A stretch of DNA of 47,837 nucleotides from CBIFWW01 sp966186435 (GCA_966186435.1 CBIFWW010000010.1:1-47837), one strand, 5' to 3'. Numbered from the stretch's first letter, positions 6,812-15,418 are shown. Notes: generated by a model from the letters alone, not told the origin. Numbers and translations: made by a program.

Positions 6812-8823
6812 CCGGGGTTTTTCCCGTCTGGCGGCGCCTGTTCCAGTTGTTGTAAGGAGCAGTACAGGCGCCAAACCAGGGTTGCCAGTTCCCGGGCTGC
6901 CGGGGAGTGATGGCGCGATAATCCGTCACAAATCCGCTTTAACTCTGCTAAAGAGGCCGACAGTGGCCGGTGCTGAACCCCACGTACACTCATAATATCC
7001 CGCATCGTCGTAATACAATTATCCCGTACCAGGGACAGCGGATCGTTACGGGTATTCCACTCCCTCAGCTGCCACACCACGTGGCAGCAGTTGAGTAGCA
7101 CCACCCCCCAACGTAATAACCAGCGGCGGGAAGCGTCATCCTGGCTGCTGCTTAACTGGCTAATATGGTGATAAACCAGCGATTCAAACTGGTTTTCGCT
7201 AAAGCCCGGACGGCGGCTGAGCTGATCGACAAAAGCCCGGCGGATAGCCTGAATATGGCGGCGGCCTTTACGTTTATCAGAGCTGGGGCGCAGCACCGAG
7301 AACACCAGCCAGGACATGCCCACGCCAATGACCTTAGCCATATTGTCATTAATAAAGCTGCCGTAATCGTAAGTGGGCGGGTTAGTGACGGCGATAAACG
7401 AACCCATAAACACGATTAACTGGCCCCATAGACCGGCGTACTTTTTCATTTGCTGTTTGAACAGTTGCATGGTCACCAGCAATGGCACTAAAAACAGCAA
7501 GAATTGCCATAACTCGGTGATTTGCACCATTAACCCGAACTTGACCATAAAGCTGAATAAAGAGAGCAGAAGCAGAGTGCGTAATAATAGGATTAAGGAG
7601 CCAAAGGGTGAAGCGGCGGTGGAGTAAAGCACGCAGCTGATGGCCGCCAGGGAGAGTGCCTCACTACCGGTATCCCACTGGGTGGTGATACACCAGGCCC
7701 CGGTAATAGTGATGATGCAAAATGTCCGCAGCCCGCTCCACAAGGCTTCAATATTGTCGGCGTGGCGGGCCAGGGAGCGAGTTTTCGGGGCCTCTAGCTC
7801 ACTCACCGGTGTGGCGTTCTCCAGCTGCATTAAGCGATGGGAGCTATCCAGATAGATCCAGCAAAAGTAGCGCAGCCGCCGCCAGAAGGCCCGGTGCTGG
7901 TAATCCCCGGCATCCGTTGGGGCGATGCGGGCCAGCTCGCGGGCAATGGTATATTTATCGGAATTGGGCTTGGCTAACTCCGACAATAGCTGTGCCAGGC
8001 TTTGCCATAGGGATTCAGGCGGGTTGGGCCAGTTCAGCAACAGGCGGCGCAGGCTGGAGATCACGCTGGTCATCCGCAGCTGCTGGTGGAGCAAATAGTT
8101 GAGTACGTTATTCTGGCTGCGGAAGCGGTAGTGGCTCCAGAACGCCTGGATCCGCAGCAGGTTCATGGTGAGGATCTGGCCGATAACCCCTTCATGGGCG
8201 GTGCGGATGGTATCGGTGATCTCCGGTTTCCACAGCAGCTCCGCATGCTCCAGCAATCGGGCGTGCATAGATTTCAGTGCGGTAATTAACGCGGTGCCGT
8301 CGGAGGTGCTGGGCAGCACCATCATCATCAAGCCACCGCATAATATCCCGACAATCACTTCACACACCCGGGCCTGGGCGGTATCCCATAGCTGGGTGAT
8401 TTCCACCACGTTGATCATCGGGAAGGCGATGAGGGCGGCGGTGTAACCGGCAAGGGCAAAGGCATAGGCCACATTATTCTGATATAGGCTGGAAGCCCAG
8501 GTGCAGATACCGAGCCAGGAGGCCATGGCAAAGGTAAATAGCCAGGGATCGTTTAAGGTATTGCCGGCGATGATCAGGGCGGCCATCGCCCCCAGCAAAC
8601 TCCCGGCGATACGCCCGAGGCTTTTACTGATCACCCCGCCCACGGTGGGGAAGCTAACCACTGCGGCAGAGGTCATCGCCCAGTAAGGTTCATCCAGATC
8701 CAGGCAATAAGCGATGGTGAGGGCCAGCGCCATAGCGATACTGTTGCGCAGGGCATAGCGCCATTGGGGAAGGGTGGCTTTAGCCCAAGGGGTGTTGGAC
8801 CAGCGCAGGGCGGAAAAGCCCAT
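6808..8823 (-). CDS. ydhK: YdhK, FUSC-family inner-membrane efflux component
   Basis: A 671-residue protein of the fusaric-acid-resistance (FUSC/AaeB) family, thought to move aromatic acids or similar compounds out of the cytoplasm. It has two blocks of about five membrane helices (roughly residues 28-175 and 360-505), each followed by a large soluble region, the usual AaeB plan. The start overlaps the ydhJ stop by one base, so ydhI-ydhJ-ydhK is one transcription unit: DUF1656 membrane protein, periplasmic adaptor and pump. The 3' end overlaps convergent sodC. Substrate is unknown. Confidence 0.92.
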   Translation of the reverse strand: MGFSALRWSNTPWAKATLPQWRYALRNSIAMALALTIAYCLDLDEPYWAMTSAAVVSFPTVGGVISKSLGRIAGSLLGAMAALIIAGNTLNDPWLFTFAMASWLGICTWASSLYQNNVAYAFALAGYTAALIAFPMINVVEITQLWDTAQARVCEVIVGILCGGLMMMVLPSTSDGTALITALKSMHARLLEHAELLWKPEITDTIRTAHEGVIGQILTMNLLRIQAFWSHYRFRSQNNVLNYLLHQQLRMTSVISSLRRLLLNWPNPPESLWQSLAQLLSELAKPNSDKYTIARELARIAPTDAGDYQHRAFWRRLRYFCWIYLDSSHRLMQLENATPVSELEAPKTRSLARHADNIEALWSGLRTFCIITITGAWCITTQWDTGSEALSLAAISCVLYSTAASPFGSLILLLRTLLLLSLFSFMVKFGLMVQITELWQFLLFLVPLLVTMQLFKQQMKKYAGLWGQLIVFMGSFIAVTNPPTYDYGSFINDNMAKVIGVGMSWLVFSVLRPSSDKRKGRRHIQAIRRAFVDQLSRRPGFSENQFESLVYHHISQLSSSQDDASRRWLLRWGVVLLNCCHVVWQLREWNTRNDPLSLVRDNCITTMRDIMSVRGVQHRPLSASLAELKRICDGLSRHHSPAARELATLVWRLYCSLQQLEQAPPDGKNPG

Positions 8824-9686
8824 TAGCGTTTATGCTCGATGGACACGGTACAGGTGGTGCCGGAGACCAGGGTAACCCCCTCAGGGATCTGGTCGACGTT
8901 AATTCGTACCGGCACCCGTTGGGCCAGGCGCACCCAGGGCACATTAGGTTTGATATCCGGCACCAGGCCAGAGTCAGTTTCAACGCTCTGGTCATATATG
9001 GCCCGGCCAATACTTTCTACCCGGCCCTTGAGCGGCAGGTTGCCACTGTATAAGGTGATGTTAGCGCTGTCGCCCACGGCAATATGGCGCAACTTGGTCT
9101 CTTCGAAATAACCCAGCACATAGAAAGAGTGGCTATCCACCAGCGCAAACACTGGCTGCCCGGCGGTGGCATAGTCACCGGTACGGGTAGAGAGATTGGT
9201 CACCCAGCCATCAACCGGGGCGGTGATTTGGGTCTGGCTGAGCTGCCAGCGGGCCTGTTTCAAAGTGGCTTCTGCGGCTTTCTCTGCGGCTTGTGCCGCC
9301 TTGTAACTGAGGTTGGCGCTGTCTAAATCCTCCGCCGAAATATAATTCTGCGGCAAGTTGCGGCGGCGTTTGGCTTCGTTCTTGGCCTTGGCCATATCGG
9401 ACTGAGCATGAGCCAGCCCGGCTTCAGCATTCAACACCGCTATCTGATAGGGGGTATCATCGATATGAAATAACAGGGAACCGGCCTTAACATATTGGTT
9501 ATCTCGCACTTTAAGCTCAGTAATAGTGCCGGAAACCTGGGGGGTGATGCTCGCTTGCTCGGCCCGTACTTTGCCATCCCGGGTCCAGGGGGATTGCATG
9601 TAGTAGTTCCACAGCAGCCAGCCCACGATCAGCGCCACCGCCAGTACCAGCAGGGTAGAAAAGTATTTTAGGGTTTTAATTGTCAT
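8823..9686 (-). CDS. ydhJ: YdhJ, HlyD/EmrA-type membrane fusion protein
   Basis: Periplasmic adaptor linking the YdhK pump to an outer-membrane channel. The protein has one N-terminal membrane anchor (about residues 6-26), then a split biotinyl-lipoyl domain around an alpha-helical hairpin (about 70-150), and a beta-barrel domain ending near the C terminus. The ATG at 9686 is chosen, four bases after the ydhI stop; an upstream in-frame GTG at 9701 would add five residues and overlap ydhI. The close packing with ydhI and ydhK indicates translational coupling. Confidence 0.92.
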   Translation of the reverse strand: MTIKTLKYFSTLLVLAVALIVGWLLWNYYMQSPWTRDGKVRAEQASITPQVSGTITELKVRDNQYVKAGSLLFHIDDTPYQIAVLNAEAGLAHAQSDMAKAKNEAKRRRNLPQNYISAEDLDSANLSYKAAQAAEKAAEATLKQARWQLSQTQITAPVDGWVTNLSTRTGDYATAGQPVFALVDSHSFYVLGYFEETKLRHIAVGDSANITLYSGNLPLKGRVESIGRAIYDQSVETDSGLVPDIKPNVPWVRLAQRVPVRINVDQIPEGVTLVSGTTCTVSIEHKR

Positions 9687-9690
9687 AGGG

Positions 9691-9927
9691 TTACCACACA
9701 CTCAACACAACAAGCCCGGCGCTCACCGACAGGGCAAAAAGAGAAAGATCCATCAACGTGGGGTGCCAGATTTCGCCGGAGTACATCCAGTCCCGCAACA
9801 AGCGATGCAGTACCAGCCAGATGAAAAATCCAATTAAAACGGCTTTGAAAATAGGCGGAAAATAGACCGATGCCCCGAAAATAAGATCCTTAACGGGGAT
9901 ACCATGGGTGAGAAATGAGAGCATCAC
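9691..9927 (-). CDS. ydhI: YdhI, DUF1656 inner-membrane protein
   Basis: A 78-residue protein with two predicted membrane helices (about residues 26-44 and 58-77), of the DUF1656/AaeX family that usually opens three-gene pumps of this kind. The GTG at 9927 is followed by ATG; the AAAGGAT ribosome site fits the GTG somewhat better (about 9 bases away). Exact role in the pump is unknown. It is divergent from slyA, and the shared 170-base region carries the SlyA box. Confidence 0.88.
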   Translation of the reverse strand: MMLSFLTHGIPVKDLIFGASVYFPPIFKAVLIGFFIWLVLHRLLRDWMYSGEIWHPTLMDLSLFALSVSAGLVVLSVW

Positions 9928-10068
9928 TTAAGATAATCCTTTAAAGTGAACGATATGGCTGCCTTTGAATACAGCTTTATGTAGAGTAAAATTATTCTAA
10001 TTCGCATGATATCAATCACGTTATTTTTTCGTTATGAAAATATTACCTGCATAGTAGTCTAAAATCAG

Positions 10069-10099
10069 TATAATAAGTTAGCAAGCTAATTATAAGGAG
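10069..10099 (+). promoter_or_regulatory. slyA promoter, SlyA operator and ribosome site
   Basis: A perfect -10 TATAAT (10069-10074) is followed by the perfect palindrome TTAGCAAGCTAA (10078-10089), identical to the published SlyA consensus and covering the expected start of transcription. The ribosome site AAGGAG lies at 10094-10099. This predicts direct autorepression. Confidence 0.88.
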
Positions 10100-10105
10100 A
10101 TGAAA

Positions 10106-10540
10106 TTGGAATCGCCATTAGGATCTGATCTAGCACGGTTAGTGCGTATCTGGCGGGCACTAATTGACCATCGCCTGAAACCTCTGGAATTAACGCAGAC
10201 ACACTGGGTCACGCTGCATAACATTCATCAGTTGCCCCCGGAGCAGTCGCAAATTCAGTTGGCTAAGGCCATTGGCATTGAACAGCCTTCCCTGGTCCGT
10301 ACCTTAGATCAGTTGGAAGAGAAAGGGTTAATTGCACGTCACACCTGTGCGAATGACCGCCGCGCCAAGCGAATCAAGTTAACTGAACGGGCGGAACCCA
10401 TCATCCAGGAGATGGAAACCGTGATTGCCAAAACCCGGGGTGAGATCCTGGACGGCATTACCGAACAGGAACACACCCTGTTAATTGACCTGATTGCCCG
10501 TCTGGAGAAAAACATCCTTACGCTGCAATCCCGGGATTAA
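10106..10540 (+). CDS. slyA: SlyA, MarR-family transcription regulator
   Basis: Winged-helix MarR-family dimer that counteracts H-NS silencing at many promoters and regulates envelope, stress and virulence genes. The DNA-binding region (LAKAIGIEQPSLVRTLDQLE and the wing with DRRAKRIKLT) is almost unchanged from E. coli. The start is taken as TTG at 10106 (144 residues, the family length): the AAGGAG ribosome site touches the ATG at 10100, leaving it no spacing, but is six bases from the TTG. A perfect SlyA box overlaps its promoter. It is divergent from the ydhIJK pump. Confidence 0.95.
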   Translation: MESPLGSDLARLVRIWRALIDHRLKPLELTQTHWVTLHNIHQLPPEQSQIQLAKAIGIEQPSLVRTLDQLEEKGLIARHTCANDRRAKRIKLTERAEPIIQEMETVIAKTRGEILDGITEQEHTLLIDLIARLEKNILTLQSRD

Positions 10541-10556
10541 CCCTGCTATTCCTGAT

Positions 10557-10580
10557 ACTCACCGGCTGGTGCCGGTGAGT
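10557..10580. terminator. Inverted repeat between slyA and the diguanylate cyclase gene
   Basis: Arms of 10 bases (ACTCACCGGC / GCCGGTGAGT) with a 4-base loop. The last codons and the stop of the cyclase gene are inside it. No T run follows on either strand, so it is a possible shared terminator of two convergent genes rather than a textbook one. Confidence 0.45.
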
Positions 10581-12001
10581 TCATCTGCTTGCTGTTCAAT
10601 TTCCTGGCAACTGTTGGCGGCATTGGTCTCGGCAGGCAATTCGTAATATACCACCCGGTTACGGCCACGATGTTTGGCCATATACATCGCTTTATCGGCA
10701 TTCTTCACGCATTCTTCCGCCGAGCAGTTAAAACATTCGGTGGTAAATACCCCCATACTGATGGTGATCTGCTCCGGCAGCTGGCCTTCACTCTCCAGTG
10801 GATTGTGGTTAGCGATGCGCTGGCGGATGCGTTCGGCGATGATCATGGCATCGTGGGCGTTGGTGTTGACCAGTAGCAGGGCAAACTCCTCGCCACCTAC
10901 CCGTGCTGCAATATCATTGCTACGCACTGCATTGGTTAGCACCCCGGCGACAAACTGAATCACTTTGTCGCCCTGCACGTGGCCGTAGGTGTCGTTGATA
11001 CGCTTGAAACGGTCGAGATCACTGACTACCACTGATACCGGCGTAGCAGGGGAGGCATCCCGCAGCAGGGTATTCAGATTGTCGAAGAAATAGCTGCGGT
11101 TATATATTCGGGTAAGGGGGTCACGAATCGAATTCTGGTAAGAAATCTGATACTGATCCCGTGAGACGCTGTACATTTTGAACACGTCAAACAGCAGGGT
11201 AATCAAAATAAACAGGGTGGCCACGGCTTCGAAGATCCGCGAGCAATACCACGCATAGCTTTCAACATAGTTATCGGTGATCAGCGCCGTCAAGGTGCCA
11301 GTGTAGCTCAAGCATAGGAAGGTCATGCTCATCCAGAAGATATTTTTCAGCCGGGTGAAGCGGACCATCATCACGGTATTTAACGCCCAACCCAGCACTA
11401 AAATCAGGCAAATCCCCCGTGACCAAAGCTGGTGATAGGAGTAAGTATAATCATCAATCAGCTCAAGCTGTAACACATTGCTATAACTGGAGCATAGATA
11501 ACTCAGCTCCAGAATCGCCATTAACGCAAAAAAAATCAGGAACAAAATCATCCCATGAGTGTTGAATTTTTTCGCCACCTGTTTCCGGCGTTTGTAAAGC
11601 ACCAGGGCGCTGGTGAACATTAGCATCATTAATATGTTACGGAACATAAAGAAGATGGTAGTGTCATTATATTTTACCGGGCCGTAGTCATATAAAATGA
11701 ACCACGTCGGGAAGCTAAATAATGTCCCAATCATAAACAGTGCGGAGCCAAAAAATGCACAGGCGACACACATTAAATATAAGCGGCGTTTATCAAAGCA
11801 ATATTTCATCACCATAAATACGCCGATCAGCACATGTAATACAAACAGGAAAATAGTCAGAGTAGGGAACAGCAGTGATGAGAAGGGGGTGCTCACCCCT
11901 TGCAGTAGCATCACGCCGCCTAAAAAAACCATCATTAGCGCCAAGCTTACTACTAAAAAAAATATGCGTCTGTTGTTCAATGACAAACCTAACCAAGCCA
12001 T
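10559..12001 (-). CDS. Membrane diguanylate cyclase (GGDEF protein)
   Basis: Makes the second messenger cyclic di-GMP from two GTP. The 480-residue product has an N-terminal sensory domain of about eight membrane helices (to about residue 275; a MASE-type module by look, subtype not certain) and a C-terminal GGDEF domain. In numbering from the upstream ATG, the active-site motif is GGEEF at 371-375, metal-binding D330 lies in VSDLDRFK, and an RxxD inhibitory site (R362-D365) stands exactly five residues before the motif, so product feedback is expected. Start: GGAGGA touches the ATG at 12007 but is six bases from the ATG at 12001, which is chosen. In E. coli slyA and slyB are direct neighbours, so this gene looks inserted. 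No paired phosphodiesterase is adjacent. Confidence 0.9.
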   Translation of the reverse strand: MAWLGLSLNNRRIFFLVVSLALMMVFLGGVMLLQGVSTPFSSLLFPTLTIFLFVLHVLIGVFMVMKYCFDKRRLYLMCVACAFFGSALFMIGTLFSFPTWFILYDYGPVKYNDTTIFFMFRNILMMLMFTSALVLYKRRKQVAKKFNTHGMILFLIFFALMAILELSYLCSSYSNVLQLELIDDYTYSYHQLWSRGICLILVLGWALNTVMMVRFTRLKNIFWMSMTFLCLSYTGTLTALITDNYVESYAWYCSRIFEAVATLFILITLLFDVFKMYSVSRDQYQISYQNSIRDPLTRIYNRSYFFDNLNTLLRDASPATPVSVVVSDLDRFKRINDTYGHVQGDKVIQFVAGVLTNAVRSNDIAARVGGEEFALLLVNTNAHDAMIIAERIRQRIANHNPLESEGQLPEQITISMGVFTTECFNCSAEECVKNADKAMYMAKHRGRNRVVYYELPAETNAANSCQEIEQQADELTGTSR

Positions 12002-12256
12002 TAGCATTCCTCCATGAAGCCAGGGTTAGGCGCGTTGCCTGCCTGAAATCCTTGCTACAGTATATAAATAATTTAGATTAATGTTTTTGGGTAAAAATAT
12101 AAGGATTATTAATTAATACCCTATAAATTAACGTCATTAAATCCGGATATATTATTAATCGTCATAATAACGTAATAACTTGTTAATGAAAGTGAGAAAG
12201 TGTGGGAGCGGGTAGTTAAGTGTACGAGGCGTAAGAAACAGCAACAGAAGATAAAT
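12002..12256. other. AT-rich gap between slyB and the cyclase gene
   Basis: About 250 bases, AT-rich, upstream of the diguanylate cyclase. It should hold that gene's promoter. No reading frame of note, RNA gene or clear operator is visible. Confidence 0.5.
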
Positions 12257-12285
12257 AAAGACGGCACTGATGCCGCCTTTATTCA
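12257..12285 (-). terminator. slyB terminator
   Basis: On the minus strand AAAGGCGGCA-TCAG-TGCCGTCTTT, a 10-bp stem with one G-U pair, ending in CTTTATTTAT just after the slyB stop. Confidence 0.75.
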
Positions 12286-12290
12286 AGTTA

Positions 12291-12758
12291 TTAACGCGGA
12301 GAAACGGTAACTTGTTTGCCGTCGGTTGCCATCACTACGCGCTGGCCAGCGGAGAAACGGGTATCACCCTGTTTCTGAACCACCATAATGGTATTGCCAT
12401 CATCTTTACGGATTTCCAGCTCAACACCCTGGCTGGTGTTCAGAGAGCTTTCAACGCCCTGTCCGGCTACGCCACCTGCCACAGCACCGGCTGCGGTTGC
12501 CAATGAACGACCAGTGCCCCCGCCGACGGTGTTACCCAGGAACCCCCCCAGTACTGCGCCACCAATAGCACCGATAACGTTCTCGTTGCTGTCACCTTTG
12601 ATTTTCACTGGACGCACATGCACCACGGTACCGTAGGTTACGTTTTGCACCTGTTTGGCTTCACCGGCGGTATATACGTCGCCAGATAGGGAATCGTTGT
12701 TAACACAACCGGCAAGCGTCAGGCCAACCAATGAAATAACCAATACACGTGAAATCAT
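12291..12758 (-). CDS. slyB: SlyB, outer-membrane lipoprotein
   Basis: A 155-residue lipoprotein of the glycine-zipper/Pcp family that supports outer-membrane integrity under PhoPQ-activating stress. It has a lipoprotein signal with C18 as the lipidated cysteine (LTLAGC), a glycine-zipper segment (IGAIGGAVLGGFLGNTVGGG and the following AAGAVAGGVAG) and a C-terminal beta domain. The start at 12758 gives the family length and has CAGGAGA eight bases upstream; the longer frame adds nine unlikely residues. It is divergent from anmK, and a PhoP-box-like direct repeat lies in the shared region. Confidence 0.95.
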   Translation of the reverse strand: MISRVLVISLVGLTLAGCVNNDSLSGDVYTAGEAKQVQNVTYGTVVHVRPVKIKGDSNENVIGAIGGAVLGGFLGNTVGGGTGRSLATAAGAVAGGVAGQGVESSLNTSQGVELEIRKDDGNTIMVVQKQGDTRFSAGQRVVMATDGKQVTVSPR

Positions 12759-12809
12759 TTTATGAATCTCCTGTTCACAACTCATGCTGTAATAGCGTTA
12801 CCCGTTAAA

Positions 12810-12834
12810 ATTATAGGTTTTTTGACACCTATAA
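12810..12834 (-). promoter_or_regulatory. slyB promoter -10 within an inverted repeat
   Basis: A minus-strand TATAAT (12810-12815) lies at one end of the inverted repeat TTATAGGT / ACCTATAA (12811-12818 and 12827-12834). There is no good -35, as is common for activator-dependent promoters. Whether the repeat is an operator is unknown. Confidence 0.5.
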
Positions 12835-12879
12835 TGCATCAGGTTCCCACTGCTAATGTAAAGATAGTAAAACAACAGC

Positions 12880-12930
12880 GTTTAATGTTGTTTAAACCAT
12901 CCGTGTTTAACGCGTACTGCACATTATAAT
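12880..12930 (+). promoter_or_regulatory. PhoP-box-like repeat and -10 before anmK
   Basis: GTTTA-ATGTT-GTTTA (12880-12894) is an exact GTTTA-N5-GTTTA direct repeat, the PhoP consensus; a third GTTTA is at 12905-12909. A perfect TATAAT is at 12925-12930 on the plus strand. The box points toward anmK, whereas in E. coli the PhoP target here is slyB, so the target is uncertain. Confidence 0.55.
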
Positions 12931-13025
12931 CCGGCAATAATTAAAAAGTATCAGTAATTCATAGTATTGCCGGACACTTTATGTTGGACTTAGCTAAGCT
13001 TAAAAAAGACTACAAGGATCAAAGG

Positions 13026-14144
13026 ATGAAGTCAGGTCGGTACATTGGTGTTATGTCGGGCACAAGCCTTGATGGAATTGACGTAGTGATGGCGGCCATT
13101 GACCAAAATCTGGTAGCCCAACAGGCCAGCTACAGTCACCCCATCCCGTTACTGCTAAAGCAAGAAATCCTGTCAATCTGCCAGGGACAGCAGCTCACCT
13201 TATCTCAATTTGGCCAGATTGATCACCGGCTGGGCCAGCTGTTTGCTGAGGCTATACTCGGTCTGATGAAACATGAGCAGCTCTCCCCGGCGGATATCAC
13301 CGCCATTGGTTGCCATGGGCAAACCGTCTGGCATGAACCTCAGGGCGATGCGCCCCACACCCTGCAAATTGGCGATAACAACATCATTGCTGCTCGCACT
13401 GGCATCACGGTGGTGGGGGATTTTCGCCGCCGCGATATGGCGCTGGGTGGCCAGGGCGCACCGCTGGTTCCCGCCTTCCACCAGGCGCTGCTGGCCCATC
13501 CAACCGAGCGCCGGATGGTGCTGAATATTGGCGGTATTGCTAATCTCTCTCTGCTGGTGCCGGGGCAACCGGTGCGCGGCTTTGATACCGGGCCGGGCAA
13601 TATGCTGATGGATGCCTGGATCTGGCGGCAACAGCGCAAGCCTTATGATAAAGACGCCCAGTGGGCCTCAGGTGGCTGTGTTTCTCTGCCTTTGCTTCAG
13701 CAAATGCTTAACGACCCTTATTTCGCGGCCCCGGCCCCTAAGAGCACCGGGCGCGAGTATTTCAACTATGGCTGGATAGAGCGCCAGTTGCAGACCTTCC
13801 CGGCCATTAATCCGCAGGATGTTATGGCCACCCTGGCCGAGTTAACGGCGGTCACCATCAGTGAGCAGGTGATGCTCAGCGGCGGTAGCGATCGGTTGCT
13901 GGTGTGTGGGGGCGGTAGCCGTAACCCACTACTGATGACCCGCCTCACGGGCCTGCTACCGGGCACCGAGGTCTCCACCACCGACGAATTTGGTATCAGC
14001 GGGGACGATATGGAGGCGTTAGCCTTCGCCTGGCTGGCTTTTCGCACCCTGTCGGGGTTATCGGGCAATCTGCCTTCGGTGACCGGTGCCAGTGCCGCCA
14101 CAGTATTGGGGGCCATTTACCCGGCCAACCCGATTCAGAGTTAA
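13026..14144 (+). CDS. anmK: Anhydro-N-acetylmuramic acid kinase
   Basis: Phosphorylates and opens 1,6-anhydro-MurNAc to MurNAc-6-phosphate during recycling of cell-wall fragments in the cytoplasm. The 372-residue protein has the sugar-kinase (ASKHA) fold: phosphate loop near the start (GVMSGTSLDGID), CHGQTVWH, GDFRRRD, VLNIGGIANLS, GFDTGPGNMLMD and CGGGSRNPLLM. The ATG at 13026 is chosen because it gives the family N terminus and has AAGGA seven bases upstream; the open frame extends 15 codons further without similarity. It is divergent from slyB. Confidence 0.96.
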   Translation: MKSGRYIGVMSGTSLDGIDVVMAAIDQNLVAQQASYSHPIPLLLKQEILSICQGQQLTLSQFGQIDHRLGQLFAEAILGLMKHEQLSPADITAIGCHGQTVWHEPQGDAPHTLQIGDNNIIAARTGITVVGDFRRRDMALGGQGAPLVPAFHQALLAHPTERRMVLNIGGIANLSLLVPGQPVRGFDTGPGNMLMDAWIWRQQRKPYDKDAQWASGGCVSLPLLQQMLNDPYFAAPAPKSTGREYFNYGWIERQLQTFPAINPQDVMATLAELTAVTISEQVMLSGGSDRLLVCGGGSRNPLLMTRLTGLLPGTEVSTTDEFGISGDDMEALAFAWLAFRTLSGLSGNLPSVTGASAATVLGAIYPANPIQS

Positions 14145-14189
14145 CTGAATTTGTTTACTGCTTTTTAACGGTAAATTAATGGAGTGCGC

Positions 14190-14208
14190 GGAGGGGGGAG
14201 TCCCCTCC
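14190..14208 (+). terminator. Hairpin between anmK and mliC
   Basis: GGAGGGG-ggagt-CCCCTCC, a 7-bp GC stem without a T run. It could be a weak terminator of anmK or a stem at the mliC 5' end. Confidence 0.35.
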
Positions 14209-14232
14209 AGTAACAAACAACAGGATTCGATA

Positions 14233-14556
14233 ATGAAAAAAATAGTGCTATTAGCCTTACCTGCCTTGCTGACCGGTTGTAGCTACTACAACACCTTCGT
14301 CGAGCGTATGAACACTGACACCCTCAACTACCAGTGTGAACAAAAGCCCTTAACGGTGCAGTTGAACAATTCCCGCCAAGAAGTGAGCTTTGTCTATGAC
14401 AATAAAATGTTGAACCTGAAACAGGGGATCTCTGCCTCCGGAACGCGTTATACCGACGGGATCTATGTGTTCTGGTCGAAAGGTGAAAGCGCTACGGTGT
14501 ATCGTAAAGACCAGATCGTGCTGGAAAACTGCCAGTTGCAGACGGCGCAGCGTTGA
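14233..14556 (+). CDS. mliC: MliC-type membrane-bound lysozyme inhibitor
   Basis: A 107-residue lipoprotein that inhibits c-type lysozyme at the cell envelope. Lipidated C16 follows a short signal (LPALLTGC). The mature part matches the MliC/PliC eight-strand fold: an early YQC, the conserved LKQGISASGTRYTDG segment that reaches the lysozyme active site, and a late C (LENC) that would pair with the first cysteine. The start ATG at 14233 has a CAGGAT ribosome site; upstream codons in the same frame are not signal-like. It sits between anmK and pdxH as in E. coli. Confidence 0.9.
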   Translation: MKKIVLLALPALLTGCSYYNTFVERMNTDTLNYQCEQKPLTVQLNNSRQEVSFVYDNKMLNLKQGISASGTRYTDGIYVFWSKGESATVYRKDQIVLENCQLQTAQR

Positions 14557-14614
14557 GATTTCAGCGGGGGGAGCGCAATATAACCCTACCTGAAAAAAGC
14601 ATAAGAACACTGCT

Positions 14615-15271
14615 ATGTCCGATAAAGACCATTTTGAACAGATTGCCCAGATTCGCCGGGAATACACCAAAGGCGGCCTTCGTCGTTCAGATTTGACCCC
14701 TGAACCACTGGCGTTGTTTGAACGCTGGCTGGGGCAGGCGGTGGATGCCCATCTAGCCGATCCCACGGCTATGGTGGTGGCCACAGTGGATCAATCCGGC
14801 CAGCCTTATCAGCGCATCGTGTTGCTTAAACATTATGATGAGCGTGGCCTGGTGTTTTACACCAACCTGGGCAGCCGTAAAGCCCAACAATTGGCAACCA
14901 ATCCCAAAATCAGCCTGCTGTTCCCCTGGCATATGCTTGACCGCCAAGTCATGGTGCAGGGCCAGGCGGAACGCCTGTCAACGATTGAAGTGCTGAAATA
15001 CTTCCATAGCCGCCCGCGGGATAGCCAAATCGGTGCCTGGGTCTCTAAACAATCTAGCCGTATTTCTGCCCGGGGTATCCTGGAAGGCAAGTTCCTCGAA
15101 CTGAAACAGAAGTTCCAGCAGGGCGAAGTTCCACTGCCCAGTTTCTGGGGCGGTTTCCGCGTCAATATCGAGCAAATGGAATTTTGGCAGGGCGGTGCTA
15201 ACCGTCTGCATGACCGTTTTTTGTACCAGAGGGATGGCGATCAGTGGCAAGTTGACCGCCTGGCGCCGTAA
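14615..15271 (+). CDS. pdxH: Pyridoxine/pyridoxamine 5'-phosphate oxidase
   Basis: FMN-dependent enzyme that oxidises PNP or PMP to pyridoxal 5'-phosphate with oxygen; last step of PLP synthesis and salvage. The 218-residue length equals E. coli. Conserved blocks include the N-terminal REYTKGGLRR, the FMN site QRIVLLKHYDERGLVFYTN, SRPRDSQIGAWVSKQSS, and the C-terminal FWGGFR...LHDRFLYQR with substrate-contacting residues. It precedes tyrS, as in E. coli, with a probable terminator between them. Confidence 0.97.
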   Translation: MSDKDHFEQIAQIRREYTKGGLRRSDLTPEPLALFERWLGQAVDAHLADPTAMVVATVDQSGQPYQRIVLLKHYDERGLVFYTNLGSRKAQQLATNPKISLLFPWHMLDRQVMVQGQAERLSTIEVLKYFHSRPRDSQIGAWVSKQSSRISARGILEGKFLELKQKFQQGEVPLPSFWGGFRVNIEQMEFWQGGANRLHDRFLYQRDGDQWQVDRLAP

Positions 15272-15304
15272 TAGGCTAAATTGCAGCAGATTTGACGGGA
15301 TAAG

Positions 15305-15332
15305 CGCTGGCGCTGTAAGGGCTAGCGTTTTA
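15305..15332 (+). terminator. Possible terminator after pdxH
   Basis: CGCTGGC (15305-15311) can pair with GCTAGCG (15321-15327), with one G-U pair, followed by TTTTATT. It would separate pdxH from tyrS. Confidence 0.5.
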
Positions 15333-15418
15333 TTCTATGCGTCTTTTCTTTTTTGTCCGCCAGTAAGGCGGAAACCGTGTACCGGTTAAGGTGCAGTCGT
15401 TTATTCATGGAGAATTTG

